A DNA stretch of 64,000 nt, from contig CAVXXM010000003.1 in NCBI GenBank assembly GCA_963765745.1, forward strand, positions 682,001-746,000, in the 5' to 3' direction. How positions within the stretch are numbered: the first letter of the stretch is position 1; every line of letters begins with the position of its first letter. The stretch is from JAHFPN01 sp963765745. Its GTDB lineage: Bacteria; Pseudomonadota; Alphaproteobacteria; Rhizobiales; Xanthobacteraceae. The position numbers were made by a program, and so were the translations under genes. Below are positions 48,997 through 58,561 of this stretch, piece by piece. The notes below the pieces were generated by a model. It was not told where the DNA came from. It did not search any database and was given only the letters and a program-made list of their open reading frames with translations.

Positions 48997-49815
48997 ATGT
49001 CGTCGATCAATACGATCTCCATTGAAAAGCTGGCGCGCCTGGTCGGCACGCCGAAATCGCCCGTGCTCGTCGATGTCCGCACCGTCGAGGACTTCGCGCT
49101 CGATCCGCGCCTGGTGCCCGGCTCGGTGCGGCGCACGCACGCCAACGCATCGAACTGGGCCGCGGAGTTGAACGGCCACTCGGCCATCGTGCTCTGCCAG
49201 AAGAGGCCAGAAGCTGAGCCAGGGCGTCGCCGCGTTGCTCGGCACGCGGGCGTGCCCGCCGACGTCGCCGAGGGCGGCTTCGAGGCCTGGAAGGCGGCGG
49301 GCCTGCCGCTCGTCAATACGTCGAAAATGCCGCCGCAGGACCCGCAAGGCCGCACGATCTGGGTCACGCGCGAGCGGCCGAAAGTCGATCGCATCGCCTG
49401 CCCGTGGTTGATCAAGCGCTTCGTCGATCCGAACGCGGTGTTTCTGTTCGTGGCGCCGGCCGAGGTGAAGGCCGTGGCCGAGCGCTTCGCGGGCGCGCCC
49501 TACGATATCGAGGGCGTGTTCTGGAGCCATCGCGGCGAGCGCTGCACGTTCGATGTGATGGTCGAGGAGTTCGGCATCGGCACCGAGCCCTTGCTGCATC
49601 TCGCGAAGATCGTGCGCGGCGCCGACACCGCGCGGCTCGATCTGGTGCCCGAAGCCGCGGGCCTGGTGGCCGCCTCGTTCGGATTGTCGCGCATGTACGC
49701 GGACGATCTCGAGCAGCTCGAGGCCGGGATGTTGCTTTATGACGCGTTCTATCGCTGGTGCCGCGACGCCACCGGCGAGACGCACAACTGGCCGAGCAAC
49801 AAGCCGAAGGGGTGA
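48997..49815 (+). CDS. Rhodanese domain fused to ChrB chromate-resistance domain
   Basis: It is 272 residues. An N-terminal rhodanese domain (VLVDVRTVEDFALDPRLVPG; active-site loop near IVLCQK) is joined to a C-terminal ChrB domain: IWVTRERPKVDRIACPWLIK, RFVDPNAVFLFVAP, RCTFDVMVEEFGIG and LLYDAFYRWCR. The rhodanese loop is scrambled between about 49203 and 49240 by compensating frameshifts; shifting the frame restores QKGQKLSQGVAALL. ChrB proteins sense or detoxify chromate. It shares its promoter-leader module with chrA. Confidence 0.85.
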   Translation: MSSINTISIEKLARLVGTPKSPVLVDVRTVEDFALDPRLVPGSVRRTHANASNWAAELNGHSAIVLCQKRPEAEPGRRRVARHAGVPADVAEGGFEAWKAAGLPLVNTSKMPPQDPQGRTIWVTRERPKVDRIACPWLIKRFVDPNAVFLFVAPAEVKAVAERFAGAPYDIEGVFWSHRGERCTFDVMVEEFGIGTEPLLHLAKIVRGADTARLDLVPEAAGLVAASFGLSRMYADDLEQLEAGMLLYDAFYRWCRDATGETHNWPSNKPKG

Positions 49816-49839
49816 GGCCGTCGCGAAACACACTCATTC

Positions 49840-49923
49840 GTCATGCGCGGGCTTGACCCGCGCATCCCGCTTAGGGACGCACTGCCCTCCTTATCGGGAT
49901 GCCGGGACAAGCCCGGCAATGAC
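49840..49923 (-). repeat. Palindromic intergenic element (RPE-like), copy B, inverted
   Basis: Reverse complement of the element at 24931-25015: outer GTCAT/ATGAC, two GC hairpins (GCGCGGG...CCCGCGC and TGCCGGG...CCCGGCA) and the shared GGAGGGCAGTGC spacer. Confidence 0.8.
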
Positions 49924-50015
49924 GGAAATTGAAAAACCGTGGGGCGGCTCAGTGCCCCCTAGAGGACTGGCCGCCCCGCGTATCGCGCCTTGGAGGTCTA
50001 ATCCTAGAGGCGATC

Positions 50016-51210
50016 TCAGCCCGCGGTCTTCAGGTGCTGCGCCGGATCGACCGGCTGCGAGCCCTTGCGGATCTCGAAATGGACTTGCGGCGTCACCACG
50101 CCGCCGGTCTGCCCGGCGCGCGCGATCACCTGGCCGCGCTTCACGCTCTCGCCGCGCCGCACGATGACGGCGCTGGCGTGGGCGTAGGCCGTGACCCAGC
50201 CGTCGGCATGGCGAATGAGCACGAGATTGCCGTAGCCCTTCAGCTCGTTGCCGGCGTACGCCACGATGCCGTCCTCGGCCGCCTTGATCGGCGTGTTCTC
50301 GGGCACCGCGATATTGAAGCCGTCGTTGTGCTGGCCGTTCGGCTTGGGGCCGAAGGCGGAAATGATGCGGCCCTGCACCGGCCAGCGGAATTGCGGCGGG
50401 CCGGAAAGCACGGGCGCCGGTTCGGGAGTCGCGGGATTGACGTTGGCGACCGTTTCAGTCGCGGGCTTCTGCAGCACTGGCGCTTCGGCGCGCTTGGGCT
50501 GCGGAGCGGAAGCGCGCGGGGCCGGCGCGGGTGTCGGCTTTGCCGCGAGCGCGGCGCCCGGTATCGAAAGCGTCTGGCCGATGCGCAGCTTCGTGTTCAG
50601 GTCGAGGCCGTTGGCGCGCGCGATTTCGCCCGGGCTCTTCTTGTAGCGGCGCGCGAGCGAATAGATCGTATCGCCGTGCGCGATCTTGTGGGTGAGAGCG
50701 TTCTTCTGGGCGGGCTTGGCTGCGACCGGGCTCGCGGGCGTCTGGGTGCCGTGGTGATAGACCGGGATCACGATGCTCTGGCCGGGCTGCAGGCGCGAGC
50801 CGTTCGGGAGATTGTTGGCGCCGAGCAGCGCGTATTGGGGAACGCCGTAGCGGCGCGAAATCGTGTCGACCGTGTCGCCGTGCTTGACGGTTACGATGGT
50901 GCCGCCGCTCCTATCCCAGCCGGTCTTGGCCGGCGTCGTGCCGGTGGTCGGCGGGATGTAAGCGGGTTGCATGGCGACCGGCGCCGGTGCGGCCGGAACC
51001 GTGGCGACCTGCGCGGGCGCGAGCGGCTGGCTCACCACCGTGCCGGTCGGCGCGGTGTCGGGCGCGGCCGATACCTGCGGCCGGCCGCGACTGGAACGGG
51101 TTGGAAAATGGATCGCCGAAGCGCCCGGTCTCCTGGCTACAGGCAGCCGCCGCGAGGCCGACAAAGCCAAGCGCGACAAGGCGCGGAAACGCTGTTTTCT
51201 CGATACGCAT
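50016..51210 (-). CDS. LysM/M23 lipoprotein (NlpD-like), +1 frameshift near N-terminus
   Basis: About 398 residues. Lipoprotein signal with lipobox LVALGFVGLAAAACS, two LysM domains (VKHGDTVDTISRRYGVPQYA and KIAHGDTIYSLARRYKKSPG), a Pro/Ala linker and an M23 domain (NDGFNIAVPENTPIKAAEDG, GYGNLVLIRHADGWVTAYAH, VHFEIRKGSQPVDP). The M23 metal ligands look incomplete (HNDGFN, VHFEIR), as in NlpD-type amidase activators. A base near 51080 must be removed to join the leader to the LysM part. Located downstream of surE-pcm, as in many proteobacteria. Confidence 0.88.
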
Positions 51211-51326
51211 GACAACCCACTCGGAACGCAACTTGAGGCCCGAGTAGACGCTGCAAGGGTAAATAGCGGCTTAACGGAATGCGGCCACGGATCGATTTTC
51301 GCTGCCGGGCCAGCGGGATCGGCGTT

Positions 51327-51983
51327 TCAGGTGGCTTCGGCTCGGCCTGCCACCAGCGGAACGAAGCGGACGGCCATCAGCTCCTCGCGCTTGAACTCGC
51401 CGCCCTGCTTGGTGAGCTTGGCGAGCGTCTGTACGCCGCCCGCGGGTCCGATCGGCACGACCATGATGCCGCCTTCCTTCAATTGCTCCTGCCAGGCGGG
51501 CGAAATTTCGGCCGCCGCGGCGGTGACGATGATGCGGTCGAAGGGGGCGAACTCGGGCGCGCCGAGCGCGCCGTCGGCGGCGATCACGGTGACATTGTCG
51601 AGGCCGAGCGCCTTCAGCCGTGCGCGGGCGACGTCGGCGAGCGTCTTGTAGCGCTCGATGGAGACGACCTTACCGGCGAGATGCGCGAGGATGGCGGCCT
51701 GATAGCCCGAGCCGGTGCCGATCTCGAGCACGTTGTGGGTGGGCTCGATCGCCAGCGCCTCGGTCATGGCCGCCACCACATAGGGTTGGCTGATGGTCTG
51801 GCCGCAGGAGATCGGCAGCGCCTGATCGGCATAGGCGATGTCCGCCTGGCCTTCCTCGACGAAGCGCTCGCGCGGCACCAGCTCCAGCGCGCGCAGCACG
51901 CGGACATCCTGCACGCCGCGGCGGCGCATGCCGAGCAGGAACTCCATGCGCTCTTCGGCGAGCGGATCGGGCTTGGCGTTCAT
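51327..51983 (-). CDS. pcm: Protein-L-isoaspartate O-methyltransferase
   Basis: It is 218 residues and repairs isoaspartyl damage using SAM. LPISCGQTISQPYVVAAMTE, motif I HNVLEIGTGSGYQAAILAHL, then VVSIERYKTLADVARARLKA and FDRIIVTAAAAEISPAWQEQ. ATG 51983 overlaps the surE stop codon (ATGA), so the pair is translationally coupled. Confidence 0.94.
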   Translation of the reverse strand: MNAKPDPLAEERMEFLLGMRRRGVQDVRVLRALELVPRERFVEEGQADIAYADQALPISCGQTISQPYVVAAMTEALAIEPTHNVLEIGTGSGYQAAILAHLAGKVVSIERYKTLADVARARLKALGLDNVTVIAADGALGAPEFAPFDRIIVTAAAAEISPAWQEQLKEGGIMVVPIGPAGGVQTLAKLTKQGGEFKREELMAVRFVPLVAGRAEAT

Positions 51984-52750
51984 TTGGAATTCGAGAGCAG
52001 CGCGGCGAGCCGCGTCATGAACGGCTCGTCGGTCATATCGAGCCGCAAGGGCGTCACGGCGATACACTTGTCTTCTACCGCGGCGATGTCGGTGCCGGGC
52101 GCGCCGGAGCGCGGGCGGCGCTCGAAGGCGATCCAGTAATAGGGATTGCCGCGGCCGTCATGGCGCGGCTCGATGCGGAGCAAGCCGGGATCGCGGCGGC
52201 CCTGCGCGGTCGCGGAAATACCGCGCACTTCGCCGGGCGGGCAATCGGGAAAATTCACGTTGACCAGCACGCCGGACGGAATGGTCTCGGCGAGCAGGCG
52301 GCGCACCAGATCGGGCGCGTGCTTCTCGGCGGTGGCGAAGTGCGGCGACTGGCGCGTCTCGAAGCCGTAGCATTGCGAGAGCGCGATCGCCGGCACGTTC
52401 AGCACCACGCCCTCGAGCGCACCGGCCACGGTGCCGGAATAGATCACGTCCTCGGCCAGGTTCTGCCCGCGATTGACGCCGCACAGGATCAGGTCGGGCC
52501 GCTTGTCGGCGAGGATGTGGCGCACCGCCATGATCACGCAGTCGGTCGGCGTGCCTTTGATCGCGAAGCGGCGCTCGTCGACCTTGCGCAGGCGCAGCGG
52601 ATCGTTGAGCGAGAGCGAGTGCGAGACGCCGGACTGGTCGAACTCGGGCGCCACCACCCAGACGTCGTCGGACAGCGCCTGCGCGATGCGCGCGCAGACG
52701 TCGAGGCCCTCGGCGTGGATGCCGTCGTCGTTGGTGACGAGAATGCGCAT
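51980..52750 (-). CDS. surE: 5'/3'-nucleotidase SurE
   Basis: A 256-residue survival protein and metal-dependent nucleotidase. The N-terminus MRILVTNDDGIHAEGLDVC carries the DD metal site; SGVSHSLSLNDPLR, GTPTDCVIMAVRHIL and CGVNRGQNLAEDVIYSGTVA complete the active site. Operon serS-surE-pcm, conserved in rhizobia. Confidence 0.95.
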   Translation of the reverse strand: MRILVTNDDGIHAEGLDVCARIAQALSDDVWVVAPEFDQSGVSHSLSLNDPLRLRKVDERRFAIKGTPTDCVIMAVRHILADKRPDLILCGVNRGQNLAEDVIYSGTVAGALEGVVLNVPAIALSQCYGFETRQSPHFATAEKHAPDLVRRLLAETIPSGVLVNVNFPDCPPGEVRGISATAQGRRDPGLLRIEPRHDGRGNPYYWIAFERRPRSGAPGTDIAAVEDKCIAVTPLRLDMTDEPFMTRLAALLSNSK

Positions 52751-52768
52751 TTGGATTCGTTCAGCCGG

Positions 52769-54198
52769 TTACGCGGGTTTTTCGATGCGGGTGATGCCGC
52801 CCATATAGGGCTGCAAGGCGTCGGGAATGGCAATGGCGCCGCCCTCGTCCTGATAGTTCTCCAGCACCGCAATCAGCGCGCGGCCGACGGCGACGCCGGA
52901 GCCGTTGAGCGTATGAACGGGCTGCACGTGCTTGTTGCCCTTGGGCCGGAAGCGCGCTTGCATGCGGCGGGCCTGGAACTCGCCGCAGTTCGAGCAGGAG
53001 GAGATTTCGCGGTAGGCGCCCTCGCCCGCGAGCCAGACCTCGATGTCGTAGGTCTTCTGCGCGGCAAAGCCCATGTCGCCGGCGCAGAGCGTCACGGTGC
53101 GGAACGGAAGCTCGAGCTTCTTCAGCACGGCCTCGGCGCAAGTCAGCATGCGCTCGTGCTCGGCGGCGGATTGCTCGGGAGTGGTGATCGAGACCAGCTC
53201 CACCTTGGTGAACTGGTGCTGGCGGATCATGCCGCGCGTGTCCTTGCCCGCGGCGCCGGCCTCGGCGCGGAAACAGGGCGTGCAAGCGGTGTAGCGGAGC
53301 GGCAGCGTCGGATTCCTCGACGATGGATTCGCGGACAAGATTGGTGAGCGGAACTTCGGCGGTGGGGATTAGCCAGCGGCGATCTGGGGTCGGTCGATAC
53401 ACAAAACCTAGAACCTGAAGCTCTGCTTTGCGTGCGGCTTCAATCCCCTTCTTTTCTGCGTAATCCAAGACTGCTGTTCGGTCTTGCTCAAAGTTCGCGT
53501 AAGCCTGCTTTCGTTGTACCTCTTCTGTTTCGACGCGAAATTGATCGTTGCTAAATTTTGGCAACTGCCCGGTGCCGAACATCACATCATCACGCACGAC
53601 TGCCGGCGGATTAATTTCCACGTATCCATGCTCGCTCACATGCAGATCGAGCATGAACTGGCCGAGCGCCCGCTCCAGCCGTGCGAGCGCGCCCTTGAGA
53701 ACCACAAAGCGAGCGCCGGAGAGCTTCGCGGCGGTTTCGAAATCCATCAGCCCGAGCGCCTCGCCGAGATCGAAATGCTGCTTGGGCTTGTAATTGTATT
53801 GTTTCGGTGTGCCGTGTTTGTGACGCTCCTTGTTGGCGCTCGCGTCTATGCCATCGGGCACGTCGTCGGCGGGAATATTCGGCAGTTCCGCCATCGCGTC
53901 GTCGAGCACCTTCTCCGCCGCGCGCTGCTCCTCTTCAAGCTTCGGCATGTCCTCCTTGATTTTGCCGACCTCGGCCATAAGCGCCTTGGCGCGGGCCTCG
54001 TCCTTCTTCGCCTTGGCCTCGCCCACTTCCTTGGAAGCGGCGTTTCTGCGCTCTTGCAGCGCTTGAAGCTTTACGATAACCGCGCGGCGCGTCTCGTCGA
54101 GCGCGAGCAGGCGCACGGACGCGGGCTCGATGGCCGCGGCGCTGCAGCCCGCGGTCGAGCAGGTCCGGATGGTCGCGCACCCATTTGGGATCGAACAT
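52769..54198 (-). CDS. serS: Seryl-tRNA synthetase, two +1 frameshifts and an unusual internal segment
   Basis: Charges tRNA-Ser. An N-terminal coiled coil (ERRNAASKEVGEAKAKKDEA) precedes the class II core: motif 1 region HGYVEINPPAVVRDDVMFGT, then WLIPTAEVPLTNLV, motif 2 TACTPCFRAEAGAAGKDTRG and motif 3 LNGSGVAVGRALIAVLENYQ. Bases near 54128 and 53318 must be removed to join the frames. Between KFSNDQF and the WLIPT segment lies a ~50-residue AT-richer stretch (about 53381-53537). Start ATG 54198. Confidence 0.9.
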
Positions 54199-54257
54199 GA
54201 GAGGCTCTGCAGAATTGGCTTTGGCGGGCGATTATAGCCCGGCCTTGCGCGTCAGAC

Positions 54258-55103
54258 TTATGTCGCAGGCGTGCTTGGCGGGATGCTTTCCGGCGCGCTC
54301 GGCGGCGCTTCCGGCGCAGGGCTCGCCGCGGCCGCATCCGCCGCGGCTTTCTTCTTCTCGACCATGGCCACGAGGTAGATGGACACCTCGTACAAGAGCA
54401 GCGTCGGGAAGGCCAGCGCCAGCTGGCTGATCACGTCGGGCGGCGTCAGCACCGCCGCGATCACGAACACGACCACGATGGCGTAGCGCCGCTTGTCGCG
54501 CAGCCATTGGGCATTAATGAAGCCAACGCGCGCGAGCAGCGTCAGGATCACCGGCAGCTGGAAGCAGATGCCGAAGGCGAAGATCAGCGCCATGATGAGC
54601 GAGAGATATTCCGACACACGCGGCAGCAGAGCGATCTCGGCCTGCCCATCGCCGCCCAGCTGCTGCATGCCGAGGAAGAAGCGCATGGCGAGCGGCATGG
54701 CGATGAAATAGACGAACATCGCGCCGAGCAGGAAGCAGATCGGCGTCGCGATCAGGTACGGCAGGAAAGCGCCGCGCTCGTGCTTGTAGAGGCCGGGCGC
54801 CACGAACATGTAGATCTGCGTCGCCACCACCGGGAACGACAGGAACGCGGCGCCGAACAGCGCGAGCTTGATCTGCGTGATCAAAAATTCCTGCGGCGCG
54901 GTGTAGATCAGTTTCACGGTGACGCCGGAACCGGCGGCAAGCTCGAAGGGAAACAGCAGGATATTGTAGATGTACTTCGCGAACACGAAGCACAGGATCA
55001 TGGTGAGGAAGAACGCGATCAGCGCCTTGATCAGCCGCGAGCGCAGCTCGATCAGGTGATCCATCAAGGGCGCCTTGGTGGCGTCGATGTCCGCATCGCT
55101 CAT
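54258..55103 (-). CDS. tatC: Twin-arginine translocase subunit TatC
   Basis: A 281-residue six-helix receptor for Tat signal peptides. Motifs MDHLIELRSRLIKALIAFFL, APQEFLITQIKLALFGAAFL, FVAPGLYKHERGAFLPYLIA and AAVLTPPDVISQLALAFPTL are typical. A C-terminal Ala/Pro tail follows. It starts inside the end of tatB (overlap of four bases). Confidence 0.95.
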   Translation of the reverse strand: MSDADIDATKAPLMDHLIELRSRLIKALIAFFLTMILCFVFAKYIYNILLFPFELAAGSGVTVKLIYTAPQEFLITQIKLALFGAAFLSFPVVATQIYMFVAPGLYKHERGAFLPYLIATPICFLLGAMFVYFIAMPLAMRFFLGMQQLGGDGQAEIALLPRVSEYLSLIMALIFAFGICFQLPVILTLLARVGFINAQWLRDKRRYAIVVVFVIAAVLTPPDVISQLALAFPTLLLYEVSIYLVAMVEKKKAAADAAAASPAPEAPPSAPESIPPSTPAT

Positions 55104-55549
55104 GCGCGATTCCCCTCGGCCGTCTGCGGGGGCGCGGACGGTTGCTCTGCTTTCGCAGGCGGCTCGGGCAACACGACGGGTGCGGGCTCGGGCGGCGGCG
55201 GAAGGACCGGCTCAGGTACCGGCTGCTCCAGCTCGGGCGGTACGACCGGCGCCTCCGCGGAAGGCGTGTCGAGCGCCTTCTGCAAGTCGTCGCCGATCTT
55301 CTCGACTTGCCCGAGCGGGTTCATCGAGGCCGCACTCTCGGCGAGTTTGTCGGCTTCCTTCTTGAGGTCGGCGATTTCCGCCTCGCGCATCGCTTCCTGA
55401 AATTGGCCCTGGAACTCGGAGGCCATGCGGCGAAGCTTGGTCATGCCCTGCCCGAGCGTGCGCAAAAGCGATGGCAGCTCCTTCGGTCCGACGACCAGGA
55501 GCGCCACGACGCCGATGACGAGCAGTTCGCCCCAACCGATATCGAACAT
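55100..55549 (-). CDS. tatB: Sec-independent translocase protein TatB
   Basis: It is 149 residues: an N-terminal helix with FDIGWGELLVIGVVALLVVG PKELP in two parts (the TatB Glu is in GWGELL), an amphipathic helix LLRTLGQGMTKLRRMASEFQ and a long Pro/Glu-rich tail. It binds cargo together with TatC. The stop overlaps the tatC start. Confidence 0.93.
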   Translation of the reverse strand: MFDIGWGELLVIGVVALLVVGPKELPSLLRTLGQGMTKLRRMASEFQGQFQEAMREAEIADLKKEADKLAESAASMNPLGQVEKIGDDLQKALDTPSAEAPVVPPELEQPVPEPVLPPPPEPAPVVLPEPPAKAEQPSAPPQTAEGNRA

Positions 55550-55557
55550 GGTCTAGC

Positions 55558-55578
55558 GGGCCCGGAAAGCGCGGGCCC
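55558..55578 (-). other. Hairpin between tatA and tatB
   Basis: GGGCCCG and CGGGCCC pair around a seven-base loop in the 55-base tatA-tatB gap. It could reduce read-through from tatA or protect an mRNA end, which would fit the higher TatA requirement. No U-tract is visible. Confidence 0.45.
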
Positions 55579-55604
55579 TCCCTCGCAGGCTCAAGAAGCC
55601 GGCC

Positions 55605-55835
55605 TCAGCCGATCTTCTTTTCGGTCTGCGCCGACGGGGCCGCTTGGGGCGACTTATTGTCGATGACTTTGGGGTCCGCAGGCTTTTCCGCGGTCTCGTC
55701 GTCGGCCATGCCGCGCTTGAACGACTTGATGCCCTTGGCCATGTCGCCCATCAGGTCGGAAATCTTGTTCCGGCCGAACAGCAACAGCACGACCACAAGC
55801 ACGACGAGCCAGTGCCAAATACTCAAACCACCCAT
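55605..55835 (-). CDS. tatA: Twin-arginine translocase subunit TatA
   Basis: It is 76 residues: short helix IWHWLVVLVVVLLLFGRNKI, the FGRNKI hinge, amphipathic helix SDLMGDMAKGIKSFKRGM and an acidic tail. It forms the Tat pore. ATG 55835 begins the conserved MGGLSIWHW. First gene of tatABC; the Tat-dependent SOD at 2992 is a likely client. Confidence 0.95.
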   Translation of the reverse strand: MGGLSIWHWLVVLVVVLLLFGRNKISDLMGDMAKGIKSFKRGMADDETAEKPADPKVIDNKSPQAAPSAQTEKKIG

Positions 55836-55906
55836 TGAAGTTCCTCCGCTGGCGGTGTGCAGGCGCGTAGGGCCGTTTTCCACGCCGCTAGCTTGTCGGG
55901 GGCAAC

Positions 55907-56992
55907 CTATGCCGCCGGCGCGGCAAAAACAAGAACTTCGGCCGGGTCGACGGAAAGGCCCACGTCCGCGCCGGGCGCCCATTTTCCGGCGTCCCGCACG
56001 CGGGCCTGTACCGGGGCCTCGACGCCGGAAACCACGATCTCGAAAAGATCGACCACACCCAGGAAATGGCGGGTGACGATGCGGCCGGGCACGCCCTGGC
56101 CGGCGGGTCCGATCCGGATGCCCTGCGGCCGCACGCAGGCGATCGCCGGGCCGTCGATGCCGTTGCTCGAAAATGTTCCGAGCGGCGTCTCGATGCGGCC
56201 GTTGCGCGCGGTGCCGGAAAATTCGCTCATCTCGCAAAAGAAGCGCGCGGCGAACAGGCTCTTGGGTTTGAGATAGAGATCGCGCGGCAGCCCGACTTCG
56301 GCGAGTTTGCCCTCGCGCATCAGCGCGATGCGGTTGGCGATCCGCATCGCCTCCTCGGGATCGTGGGTGACGATCAGCGCGGTGGCGCGCGCTTCGCGCA
56401 GGATCGCGAGCGTGTCGGCGCGGGTGGCGTCGCGCAGCCGCCGGTCGAGGCCGGAGAACGGCTCGTCCATCAGGATCACCGCCGGCCGCGGCGCCATGGC
56501 GCGGGCGAGCGCCACGCGTTGCTGCTCGCCGCCGGAGAGCACATGGGGATATTCGTCGGCGAGATTTTTCAGGCCGACGCGTTCGAGCGATAGCCGTGCG
56601 GTGCGCTCGGCATCGGCGCGCGACAGGCCGCGCAGTCCGAACATGACATTGGCGAGATTGGAGAGATGCGGAAACAGCGCATAGTCCTGGAACATGAATC
56701 CGATGCCGCGCCGCTCCGGCGGCAGGAACGCTTCGGGGCCGGAGATTTCGAGGCCGTCGAGGAGAATTCGTCCGCTGCTCGGCTGCTCGAGTCCGGCGGC
56801 GATGCGCAGGAGCGTGGTTTTCCCGCAGCCGGAATGGCCGACCAGCGCCACCACTTCGCCCGGCGCGATAGAGAGCGAAACACCGCGCACGCTCTCGACC
56901 GCGCCATAGGAATGGCGCACGTCCTCGAAGGCAAGACTGGCGGCGATCGAAGCGGGAGTGCGGATACGCGACGCAACACTCAACTCAACCAC
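55907..56992 (-). CDS. Iron(III)/spermidine-type ABC transporter ATP-binding protein (FbpC-like)
   Basis: It is 361 residues: Walker A GHSGCGKTTLLRIAAGLEQ, Q-loop GIGFMFQDYALFPHLSNLAN, signature LSGGEQQRVALARAMAPRPA, Walker B VILMDEPFSGLD, and a C-terminal TOBE-like domain. Sequence is closest in style to ferric-iron FbpC proteins. No permease or binding protein is adjacent, so it must act with partners elsewhere. Lies between tatA and scpB. Confidence 0.85.
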   Translation of the reverse strand: MVELSVASRIRTPASIAASLAFEDVRHSYGAVESVRGVSLSIAPGEVVALVGHSGCGKTTLLRIAAGLEQPSSGRILLDGLEISGPEAFLPPERRGIGFMFQDYALFPHLSNLANVMFGLRGLSRADAERTARLSLERVGLKNLADEYPHVLSGGEQQRVALARAMAPRPAVILMDEPFSGLDRRLRDATRADTLAILREARATALIVTHDPEEAMRIANRIALMREGKLAEVGLPRDLYLKPKSLFAARFFCEMSEFSGTARNGRIETPLGTFSSNGIDGPAIACVRPQGIRIGPAGQGVPGRIVTRHFLGVVDLFEIVVSGVEAPVQARVRDAGKWAPGADVGLSVDPAEVLVFAAPAA

Positions 56993-56995
56993 GCC

Positions 56996-57736
56996 TCACT
57001 CCCTTTTCGCGGGCGGCCCGGCCGCGGGGCCTTCCTCCGCTTCGGGTTCCGGCGACAGCAAAAGATCGAGCGGCTCGTCGCCGAGCGGATCCTCGTCGTC
57101 GCGCAGGCTCGGGTCGTCGTTCGGCATCGGCATGGAGAATTCCGGCGGCAGGCGGCCGTCGAAGAATCCGGCGCCGCGCAGTTCTTCGAGACCCGGCAGG
57201 TCGTCGATCGAGTCGAGGCCGAAATGAACCAGGAAGGCCTCGTTGGTTCCATAGGTGACCGGACGGCCCGGCACCTTGCGGCGGCCGCGCAAGCGCACCC
57301 AGCCGACTTCGATCAGGATATCAAGCGTGCCCTTGGAGATGGTGACGCCGCGGATTTCTTCGATCTCGGCGCGCGTCACCGGCTGGTGATAGGCGACGAT
57401 GGCGAGCGTCTCGATGCCGGCGCGCGAAAGTTTCTTCGCTTCGGGCGTGGGCAGCGCCAGGAAATGGCGCAGGTCCGGCGCGGTACGCAGCGCCCACTTG
57501 CCGGCCACGCGCACGAGCTGCACGCCGCGCTCGGTATAGTGCTCCGCGAGCTTGGCGAGCGCCTGTTTGAGATCCGTGCCCTCGGGCACGCGGGCGGCCA
57601 GCATTTCCTCGTCCAGAGGCTCCGGAGCCGCGAACAGTAGCGCTTCGAGGATGCGCAAGGCTTCGTCGCTCACGGCCGGATTCTTGTCCGAATTCGCGGC
57701 GGCAAGGTGCAGATTTCGAGCGCGTAACGCGGTCAC
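56996..57736 (-). CDS. scpB: Segregation and condensation protein B
   Basis: It is 246 residues with two winged-helix domains: ILEALLFAAPEPLDEEMLAA, GKWALRTAPDLRHFLALPTP, SRAGIETLAIVAYHQPVTRA and EIEEIRGVTISKGTLDILIE, then an acidic C-terminal tail. It forms the kleisin complex with ScpA and SMC. GTG 57736 is the start and overlaps the scpA end region by a short gap. Confidence 0.93.
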   Translation of the reverse strand: MTALRARNLHLAAANSDKNPAVSDEALRILEALLFAAPEPLDEEMLAARVPEGTDLKQALAKLAEHYTERGVQLVRVAGKWALRTAPDLRHFLALPTPEAKKLSRAGIETLAIVAYHQPVTRAEIEEIRGVTISKGTLDILIEVGWVRLRGRRKVPGRPVTYGTNEAFLVHFGLDSIDDLPGLEELRGAGFFDGRLPPEFSMPMPNDDPSLRDDEDPLGDEPLDLLLSPEPEAEEGPAAGPPAKRE

Positions 57737-57754
57737 TGCCGGTTTCCTCCATTA

Positions 57755-58547
57755 TTAGGTGAAGTTTGCGTACGCGCTTGCGAACCCAAAGCGGCGCGAA
57801 AGCGGATTGCTGCTGCACCTCGACTTGCCCCTCGCGCACCATTTCGAGGGTGGCGGCGAAAGTCGAGGCGAAGACGGTGGCGCGCATGGAAGGCTCGACG
57901 ATGTAGGCGATGAGATAATGGTCGAGCTCGGTCCAGTCGCCGGCACTGCCGATCAGCCGCTCCAGCGCGGCGCGCGCTTCGATGAGCGACCAGACCACGC
58001 GGTGGCCCATCTTGAGGTGGGAGAGCGCCTTCTTCTGCCGCTGGACCGCATAGGCGGAAAGCAAATCGTAGAGCGTTGCGGTAACCGGGGCGCGCGGAGT
58101 TTCGCTGCCCATCTCCGGCTCGCCGCGCGCGAAGAAATGCTGGCCGAGGCGGTCGCGGCTCATGAGCTGGGCGCCGGCCTGGCGGATCTTTTCCAGATGC
58201 TGCAGGCGGCGCGCGAGATTGGCGGCAAGATCCGCGGCAGACGGTTGATCGGCCTCGGGCGGTTCGGGCAAAAGCAGCCGCGATTTCAGATACGCAAGCC
58301 AGGCCGCCATCACCAGATAGTCGGCAGCGAGCTCGATGCGCAGATCGCGCGCGCGCTCGATGAAGGCAAGATACTGGTCGGCCAGCGCCAGGATCGAGAT
58401 TTTCGAGAGATCGACCTCCTGGGTGCGCGCGAGCGCGAGCAAAAGATCGAGCGGGCCCTCGAATCCGGCCACATCGACGACCAGCGCTTGCTCGCCGGTG
58501 GCAAGCTCGACGGGTTGCAGCTCGAAAGCGGGCGTTTCGGGTTCCAT
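57755..58547 (-). CDS. scpA: Segregation and condensation protein A, +1 frameshift at C-terminus
   Basis: About 263 residues, kleisin. DVAGFEGPLDLLLALARTQE, VDLSKISILALADQYLAFIE, ELAADYLVMAAWLAYLKSRL and the C-terminal winged helix VTATLYDLLSAYAVQRQKKA. One extra base near 57766 removes the natural stop and extends the frame into scpB; removing it gives a TAA at 57755. Start ATG 58547 (MEPETPAF). Confidence 0.92.
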
Positions 58548-58561
58548 GGCGATTCCGCGAG

